A stretch of DNA of 64,000 nucleotides from Phenylobacterium sp. (GTDB lineage Bacteria > Pseudomonadota > Alphaproteobacteria > Caulobacterales > Caulobacteraceae), in the NCBI RefSeq assembly GCF_016124325.1, contig NZ_WGNY01000021.1:1-64000 (forward strand), read 5' to 3'. Below are positions 59,827 to 64,000 of this stretch, piece after piece. The translations under genes and the position numbers were made by a program. The notes below the pieces were generated by a model. It searched no databases, was not told where the DNA came from, and saw only the letters and a program-made list of their open reading frames with translations. Within the stretch, counting starts at the first letter, position 1; the number at the start of each line of letters is the position of its first letter.

Positions 59827-59952
59827 GTCTGCGGAGGCGGCGACGCCCCCCCCGACTTGAGGCTGGCGAACTTGCCAGTCGGCCGTCTCCGCACCCTTTT
59901 CTCGATGATGCGACTTCAAGGGGCGGATCCCACGATCCGCCCCTCTCCTTTT
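59827..59952 (+). ncRNA. gsrN: Candidate general-stress small RNA, GsrN homologue
   Basis: A ~125-nt transcript unit between an EcfG-type promoter (59797-59821) and a strong intrinsic terminator (59919-59952), with no credible protein inside. TGCGGAG (59830-59836) can pair with CTCCGCA (59887-59893); within it lies a run of eight C (59846-59853) and a hairpin CTGGC-GAACTT-GCCAG (59863-59878). Caulobacter GsrN is a sigma-T-dependent sRNA whose C-rich loop binds target mRNAs such as katG, and it is often encoded close to nepR/ecfG/phyR. Promoter class, C-rich loop, terminator and location all agree. An 11-codon frame (59825-59860) is probably chance. Ends are estimated. Confidence 0.72.
59919..59952 (+). 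terminator. Rho-independent terminator of the candidate sRNA
   Basis: Perfect 11-bp stem AGGGGCGGATC / GATCCGCCCCT with CCAC loop, followed by CTCCTTTT. Confidence 0.88.
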
Positions 59953-60023
59953 GCGCGCGGCGCATACGGAAAGGGCGGCCGCGCCGGCGGCCGCCCATCG
60001 TCCGATCCGGGCCGGACGCCGCC

Positions 60024-60365
60024 TCAACGCGGCGCGCCGTTCTCCCAGTAGTACCGGCCGGTGTTGGGGTCGTAGTAGTAATAGCGGCCAGCGCGCTCGT
60101 CGTAGTACTGGCGTCGCGACGGCTTGGAGGCGCCGCAGCCGCCATCCTCGCGGCAGCCCTTCACCGCGCCGGCGACGGCGCCGACGCCGGCGCCGACCGC
60201 GGCGCCCTCGCCCACGCCCACGTCGCCCGACACCGCGCCGATGGCCGCCCCGGCCACGGCGCCCAGAGCCGCGCCGCCGGTGGCGTTGCGCTCGACATTC
60301 CCGGTGCTGGTGCAGGCGGCGGCCATGAGACCCGCCCCCGCGATGGCGATAGCTGGCTTCCACAT
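60024..60365 (-). CDS. Glycine-zipper lipoprotein, EcfG-controlled
   Basis: 113 residues. Lipoprotein signal with lipobox AAAC (Cys at 18; LMAAACTSTGNV). Residues ~30-70 are a glycine-zipper helix pair (GGAALGAVAGAAIGAVSGD, GAAVGAGVGAVAGAVKG), and CREDGGCG may form a disulfide. The C-terminal ~35 residues are Tyr-rich (DERAGRYYYYDPNTGRYYWE), with the repeated unit 'GRYYY'. It is predicted to be outer-membrane or periplasmic. A GGAAC-N16-CGTT promoter (60405-60429) 40 bp upstream places it in the general stress regulon. Similar small lipoproteins in the group include osmotically induced OsmB-like proteins. Confidence 0.85.
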   Translation of the reverse strand: MWKPAIAIAGAGLMAAACTSTGNVERNATGGAALGAVAGAAIGAVSGDVGVGEGAAVGAGVGAVAGAVKGCREDGGCGASKPSRRQYYDERAGRYYYYDPNTGRYYWENGAPR

Positions 60366-60404
60366 AGGCTGTTCTCTCCTTCGGGACGTCCCCTAGAGGC
60401 GGAA

Positions 60405-60429
60405 AACGCGCCGCCCAGGGCGCAGTTCC
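60405..60429 (-). promoter_or_regulatory. EcfG-type promoter of the glycine-zipper lipoprotein gene
   Basis: Minus strand GGAAC (60429-60425), 16-bp spacer, CGTT (60408-60405), exact consensus, 40 bp upstream of the ATG at 60365. Confidence 0.85.
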
Positions 60430-60558
60430 GGTGTGCGGGGCTCAGGCGAGCACACCATAGCTCAGGCCTGGGCCTGAAACGCTGGTCCGCTCGGCGGTCG
60501 TGGCGGCCGCGCGTGGACGCGGCGTGAAGGCGCCGGAGAAATCGCCTATCTCTCTCCC

Positions 60559-61350
60559 ATGAGCACCGCTGTCCCGACGACGCCGTCCCGGCCGCAACCC
60601 GCCCCCGCGCCGCCGAACAACCTCGTGGGCCTGGGGCTGCTGGCCGCGTTCGTGGCGCTGGGGGCGGCGTTGCAGCTCACGCCGGCCGGGCGCACGCCGC
60701 TCACCTTCGGCTTCGTGATCGTCGGTTGGGTGCTGGCGGTGATGGCGCACGAATTCGCCCACGCGGCGACAGCCTTCATGGGCGGCGACGTCACCGTGCG
60801 CGACAAGGGCTACCTGGCCTTCGATCCGCGCCGCTACGGCGACCTCGGCGTCAGCCTGGTGATTCCCCTGCTGGCCCTGGCGCTGGGCGGCATCGGCTTT
60901 CCCGGCGGGGCGGTCTACATCCGCAACGACCTGATCCGCAGCCGCGGCTGGCGCGCGGCCACCGCCATAGCCGGCCCCGCCGCCACCCTCGCCGTCCTGA
61001 TCGTGATCGCGGTCGGGCTGCGGGCCTCAGGCGGCGGAAGCGTCTCGGGCCCGCTCACCGGGGCGCTGGCCATGCTGGCCTTCCTCCAGGCCATGGCCCT
61101 GGTGCTGAACCTGTTGCCGATTCCGGGCCTGGACGGCTTCAACGCCATCCGCCCGTTCCTGCCGGCGGCCTGGAACCCGGCCCTGCGGCGCTTCGAAGGC
61201 CTGACCTTCCTGGTGCTGCTGGCCGCCCTGTTCTTCCTGCCGGGCTTCAGCAATTTCCTCTTCGCCCTGTCGGCGACCATCGCCGCGGCCCTGGGCGCGC
61301 CGCCCCAGGCGATGCAGGCCGGCTGGGACGCGTTCCACTTCTGGCGGTAG
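60559..61350 (+). CDS. M50 site-2-protease-family membrane metalloprotease
   Basis: 263 residues with about six membrane helices. The zinc motif HEFAH is in VLAVMAHEFAHAATAFMGGD, and the second ligand motif in LNLLPIPGLDGFNAIRPF (N-x-x-P-x-P-x-L-D-G). No PDZ or CBS domain, as in the short YwhC/rhomboid-like S2P group; residue ~70-90 DVTVRDKGYLAFDPRRYGDL is typical of that group. It cuts substrates within the membrane; the substrate is unknown. No EcfG promoter was found upstream even though the stress genes adjoin. Confidence 0.9.
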   Translation: MSTAVPTTPSRPQPAPAPPNNLVGLGLLAAFVALGAALQLTPAGRTPLTFGFVIVGWVLAVMAHEFAHAATAFMGGDVTVRDKGYLAFDPRRYGDLGVSLVIPLLALALGGIGFPGGAVYIRNDLIRSRGWRAATAIAGPAATLAVLIVIAVGLRASGGGSVSGPLTGALAMLAFLQAMALVLNLLPIPGLDGFNAIRPFLPAAWNPALRRFEGLTFLVLLAALFFLPGFSNFLFALSATIAAALGAPPQAMQAGWDAFHFWR

Positions 61351-61361
61351 CGCCCGGCACG

Positions 61362-61388
61362 AAAAAGCCCCGGCGCAAGGCCGGGGCT
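61362..61388 (-). terminator. Rho-independent terminator of the PEP-CTERM gene
   Basis: On the minus strand AGCCCCGGC-CTTGC-GCCGGGGCT followed by TTTT; located 23 bases after the stop of the gene at 61411. Confidence 0.88.
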
Positions 61389-61410
61389 GCTTCGATTTCG
61401 AGCGTGCGGC

Positions 61411-62358
61411 TCAGGCGGCGATGGCGCCGCGGCGGCGCAGCATGGCGCCGGCCCCGCCGAACCCGAGGATCATCAGCGCCCAGGTGGCCGGCTCGGGCAC
61501 GCTCGTCGTCGTGAAGGCGTCGCGCGCGGCGATCGTGAAGGGCTGCGGCTTGTCGCAACCGCCGCCGCCGCTGTGGCCGCTGCCGCCGCCCCCGTTCAGG
61601 GTGACGTGGCTGTCGCAGCCGCAGCCGCCGCCCCCGCCGTAGCTGCCCCCGTTGAGGGTGATGTGGCTGCCGCAGCCGCCCGAGGAGCCGCCGAAGGTGT
61701 TGAGCGTGCCGCCGAGGCCGCCGATGTCCTGGTGGCCGCCCGACGCGGGATAGCCCACCACCTGGGCGGCGAACCACCAGCCGCCGGTGAAGCCGCTCGC
61801 CGTGCCGTTCGAGTTGGAGAAGAAGCGGTTGCCCGTGCCCAGGCTGATGAGGCGCCCCTCGCTGTCGAAGGCGGCTCCGACGCCGGCGAAGGTGATGCCG
61901 TTGGCGTTGTAGACGTTGAACACCAGCGAACCCGGCTCGTGGTCGTGCCGGTCGTCCAGGGCGAAGGCGTTGGCGAAGTCGCCGTAGGGGTCGTTGTCGC
62001 GATTGGGCGTGTCGGTCCAGCTGCGGTTCCGGTACTCGAAATCGCCGCCATCGGCGGGATCGAGGATCGTCACCACGCTCTCGGGGCTGTCCGAGATGTT
62101 GAAGCTGAACGCGTCATGCGAGCGGTCGGTGTCGACAAACCAGCGGATGCTGTCGTCCAGGTCGACCGTCACCTTCACGTTGTTGGCGTCGACCTCTTCG
62201 ATCGTCACCGTGCCGAACGGGCCCGACGGACCGTAGGTGTTGCTGCTGTATTCCAGCGCCGAGGTGTAGGTCAGCGCGTTGGCGGCGCCCGGCGCCGAAA
62301 GGCTGGCTGCAAGAGAGAGTGCGGCGACAGCTGCGCCGATCGCGAATTGCGATTTCAT
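61411..62358 (-). CDS. PEPxxWA-CTERM protein with Gly/Cys/His-rich insert
   Basis: 315 residues from ATG 62358 (GGGGA six bases upstream). Sec signal MKSQFAIGAAVAALSLAASL. A beta-sandwich-like body (residues ~28-215) contains DPYGDFANAFALDDRHDHEP and ITFAGVGAAFDSEGRLISLG. Then ~60 residues of Gly with Cys and His, including two units GSHITLNGGS and DSHVTLNGGG and five Cys, a possible metal-binding or cross-linking segment. Tag: VPEPATWALMILGFGGAGAM then LRRR. It is a tandem paralogue of the protein at 62573, which lacks this insert. Surface sorting by an exosortase outside the window is expected. Confidence 0.88.
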   Translation of the reverse strand: MKSQFAIGAAVAALSLAASLSAPGAANALTYTSALEYSSNTYGPSGPFGTVTIEEVDANNVKVTVDLDDSIRWFVDTDRSHDAFSFNISDSPESVVTILDPADGGDFEYRNRSWTDTPNRDNDPYGDFANAFALDDRHDHEPGSLVFNVYNANGITFAGVGAAFDSEGRLISLGTGNRFFSNSNGTASGFTGGWWFAAQVVGYPASGGHQDIGGLGGTLNTFGGSSGGCGSHITLNGGSYGGGGGCGCDSHVTLNGGGGSGHSGGGGCDKPQPFTIAARDAFTTTSVPEPATWALMILGFGGAGAMLRRRGAIAA

Positions 62359-62520
62359 ATTGTTCCCCGAATTCCCGTCGGGCCGTCCCACAGGAAACCG
62401 CTATCGAACGGCGTCCATCAGCCCGCGATCCATTGTTAACGAATTTGGCGAAGCTCGGCCATTACGCTCGCCTTAGACGCGAAGTCGGGTTGCCCACGAC
62501 GCGAATTCCAGCCCCAACGA

Positions 62521-62549
62521 AAAAGCCCCGGCGCTGGGCCGGGGCTTTT
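62521..62549 (-). terminator. Rho-independent terminator between PEP-CTERM paralogues
   Basis: AAAAGCCCCGGC (62521-62532) and GCCGGGGCTTTT (62538-62549), 5-nt loop, followed on the minus strand by TT. Ends the transcript of the gene at 62573, so the two paralogues are separate units. Confidence 0.88.
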
Positions 62550-62572
62550 CCTTGATCGGTCTGGAGCGATCG

Positions 62573-63382
62573 TCAGATCGTCGCCATCCGCCGCCGCCGC
62601 GTGCGCAGCATCGCGCCGGCGCCGCCGAAGCCCAGGATCATCAGCGCCCAGGTCGCCGGTTCCGGCACGACGCTGGTAAAGGCGTCACGCCCCGCGATCA
62701 CGCAGGTCGGGCTGCAGTTGCTGTCCGCGCCGGACGTGTCGACCGCGAACCACCAGCCGCCCGGCCCGTAGCCGGGAACGCTGCCGCCGTCGTCAGGCGT
62801 GTTGGATTCGAAATGCAGGCCATCGCCGAGCGTGGTCAGCTGGCCGCCCGGCCCGGGGGTGACGCCGGTGCCGGCGAAGGTGATGCCGGCGTCGTTGTGG
62901 ACGGTGAAGATGAACGGGGTCGGAACGGTGTTGTTGCCGCCCGTGGCGCTCAGGAAGAAGGCATTGCCGAAATTGCCGAACGGACTGTTCGCGTACGGGG
63001 GCGGGTCGGTTTCGGTGTAGCAAGGCTTGTTCTTGGGACACACCTGTTGCGACCACGTGTTCGCGTAGATGTAGTCGATCGAACCGCCCGTCGGCTCGTT
63101 CACCGTGACGACATTGCCGGCGTCCGGGTCGAGATTGAACGTGAAGGCGTAGTGGCTGCCGGTGTCGACCACGAAGCCGGCGTTGAGATCCAGGCGAACC
63201 TGGACGTCGGTGCCGCCATTGAGGCCGTCGGTGATGGTCACCGTGCCGAGCGACGCGACCTTGCCCGTCGCGTCGTATTCGAGCTGGGTCACCCAGGTCG
63301 TCGCATTCGACACGGCCGGCGCCATCAGCATGGCCGCCGCGGTCATCGCGGCCGTCGCCTTCAAAATCGTCTTCGCACCCAT
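62573..63382 (-). CDS. PEPxxWA-CTERM protein, paralogue of the downstream gene
   Basis: 269 residues from ATG 63382. Sec signal MGAKTILKATAAMTAAAMLM, cleaved near SNA-TT. The body aligns with the neighbour: LGTVTITDGLNGGTDVQVRL, SPFGNFGNAFFLSATGGNN, ITFAGTGVTPGPGGQLTTLG and PGGWWFAVDTSG. Two short Cys pairs (VCPKNKPC, NCSPTC) occur where the paralogue differs. Sorting tag VPEPATWALMILGFGGAGAM then LRTRRRR. The two proteins probably arose by tandem duplication and were then given different Cys-rich segments. Function unknown; matrix or surface role inferred from the tag. Confidence 0.88.
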   Translation of the reverse strand: MGAKTILKATAAMTAAAMLMAPAVSNATTWVTQLEYDATGKVASLGTVTITDGLNGGTDVQVRLDLNAGFVVDTGSHYAFTFNLDPDAGNVVTVNEPTGGSIDYIYANTWSQQVCPKNKPCYTETDPPPYANSPFGNFGNAFFLSATGGNNTVPTPFIFTVHNDAGITFAGTGVTPGPGGQLTTLGDGLHFESNTPDDGGSVPGYGPGGWWFAVDTSGADSNCSPTCVIAGRDAFTSVVPEPATWALMILGFGGAGAMLRTRRRRMATI

Positions 63383-63750
63383 GGTGCAGCTCCACATCCC
63401 GTCGGGGACGCACCCCGCGCCCCAAGCTCTCGGGATACACCACTTCCGAAGCTTAGAAACAACGGCATTCGCGTTTCGGGAGAGTCAGTCGCCTCGGTAG
63501 AGCACTATTGATGAGTTTTAACGCTCCCCTGACAGGGGAATGCTACAACCACCCATCGATTTTGGGCGTCATTGCTAACCCGCCCCTCCTTTAGCTCAAC
63601 CTGCGAATACTTAAACTCGCCTATAAGACGTTGCTATCGACGCCGCCCCTCTCCCGCCTGATCTGAACTTCTGCATCAACGCCGGGTTTGGCTCGCGTCG
63701 CCAGGGCCGCCTTTTCCCCTCGCGCGAACCGCTCCATGCTCATTTTGAGT
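63383..63750. other. Intergenic region between PEP-CTERM gene and ruvC
   Basis: 368 bp, less GC-rich than its surroundings (about 63430-63640). It must contain the divergent promoters of the PEP-CTERM gene and ruvC. A small hairpin CCCCTGACAGGGG (63526-63538) is visible. I see no protein gene or tRNA; two possible AT-rich -10-like stretches (TTTTAACG, TATAAGACG) could not be assigned. Confidence 0.5.
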
Positions 63751-64000
63751 ATGAGCCCGCCGCTTCGACCCGTCCGAATCCTCGGCCTCGACCCCGGCCT
63801 GCGCCGCACGGGATGGGGCGTGATCGCGTGCGAGGGCGCGCGGCTGTCCCACGTGGCCCATGGCGTCATCGCGCCCGACGCGACCCTGCCCTTCGCCGAG
63901 CGGCTGAAGGCGCTGTTCGACGAGATCGAGCGGGTGATCGCCGCCCACGCGCCGGACGAGGCGGCCGTCGAGGAGACCTTCATGAACTCCAACGCCGCCT
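63751..64000 (+). CDS. ruvC: Holliday junction endonuclease RuvC (N-terminal part, cut by window edge)
   Basis: 83 visible codons of a protein usually ~165-175 long. The start MSPPLRPVRILGLDPGLRRT followed by GWGVI contains the first catalytic Asp (LDPGLRRTGWG), and AAVEETFMNSNAA contains the second acid (Glu of 'EEtF'), both RuvC hallmarks. It cuts four-way junctions with RuvAB during recombination repair. ATG 63751 starts the conserved region; an in-frame ATG at 63736 would add five residues. The rest lies beyond the right edge. ruvA and ruvB probably follow. Confidence 0.95.
   Translation, partial: MSPPLRPVRILGLDPGLRRTGWGVIACEGARLSHVAHGVIAPDATLPFAERLKALFDEIERVIAAHAPDEAAVEETFMNSNAA

Larger units (their letters stand above)
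59670..60023. other. Intergenic region with divergent EcfG promoters and a small RNA
   Basis: 354 bp with no protein gene. It holds the promoter of the small membrane protein (minus strand), an EcfG-type promoter on the plus strand, a ~125-nt structured stretch ending in a terminator, and the 3' end of the glycine-zipper gene's region. Confidence 0.8.

Noticed and set aside
59825..59860. 11-codon frame MSAEAATPPPT inside the sRNA region
   Set aside because: It begins at or before the predicted transcript start, has no ribosome site, and is explained by the C-run. It is kept as a note only.

Overview
This window is high-GC alphaproteobacterial chromosome, most likely from a Caulobacteraceae (Caulobacter/Phenylobacterium-like) organism. 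The evidence is ChpT (the CckA-to-CtrA phosphotransferase) next to a PhyK/EcfG/NepR/PhyR general stress locus, three PEPxxWA-CTERM proteins, NodT-type efflux lipoproteins, a Fur-controlled TonB receptor/PiuC/PepSY cluster, and dispersed palindromes of the kind common in Caulobacterales. The genus is inferred and not proven. No prophage, IS element, CRISPR array or rRNA was seen.

Layout. 0-1 kb: rpmA (cut by the window edge) and rplU with a long Ala/Lys/Pro tail. 1-5 kb: a divergent LysR/quinone oxidoreductase pair, an exported alpha/beta hydrolase and a small hypothetical. 5-6 kb: a protein made of four terminase-small-subunit-like HTH repeats. 6-16 kb: metabolic and envelope genes (amidohydrolase, beta-propeller protein, crotonase, MtgA, nitroreductase, YhhN, FG-GAP/RTX protein, VanZ-like, M28 peptidase, UspA). 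16-21.5 kb: a tripartite EmrAB/OMF pump with a divergent LysR gene that appears to start at CTG. 22-26.4 kb: WD40 protein, lone ExbD, a His-rich COG0523 GTPase and a CDF exporter, with a Zur-like palindrome over the exporter promoter. 26.4-31 kb: divergent class A beta-lactamase, PRC-barrel protein, membrane-bound winged-helix regulator, acyltransferase. 31-40 kb: molybdenum hydroxylase (two subunits) with a divergent cytochrome c, CysG-like protein, M19 and M20 peptidases, MHS transporter, PEP-CTERM protein. 40.5-45 kb: NarL-type two-component pair and a three-PAS hybrid kinase. 45-47 kb: glutaryl-CoA dehydrogenase and a crotonase. 47.5-52 kb: iron uptake genes with two Fur-like boxes. 52-60.5 kb: CysQ, DUF3553, ChpT, CheY-like, CheR-like, entericidin, and the complete general stress response module. 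60.5-64 kb: M50 protease, two paralogous PEP-CTERM proteins, start of ruvC.

The most interesting region is 57.5-60.5 kb. PhyK (kinase), EcfG (sigma), NepR (anti-sigma) and PhyR (anti-anti-sigma) are accompanied by five sequences matching the EcfG promoter form GGAAC-N16/17-(C/G)GTT within 2.1 kb. One of these drives no protein gene. It is followed by about 125 nt of structured sequence with a run of eight C residues and a perfect 11-bp intrinsic terminator. I interpret this as a homologue of GsrN, the stress sRNA of Caulobacter. The same promoter logic fixes the NepR start and assigns two small envelope protein genes to the stress regulon.
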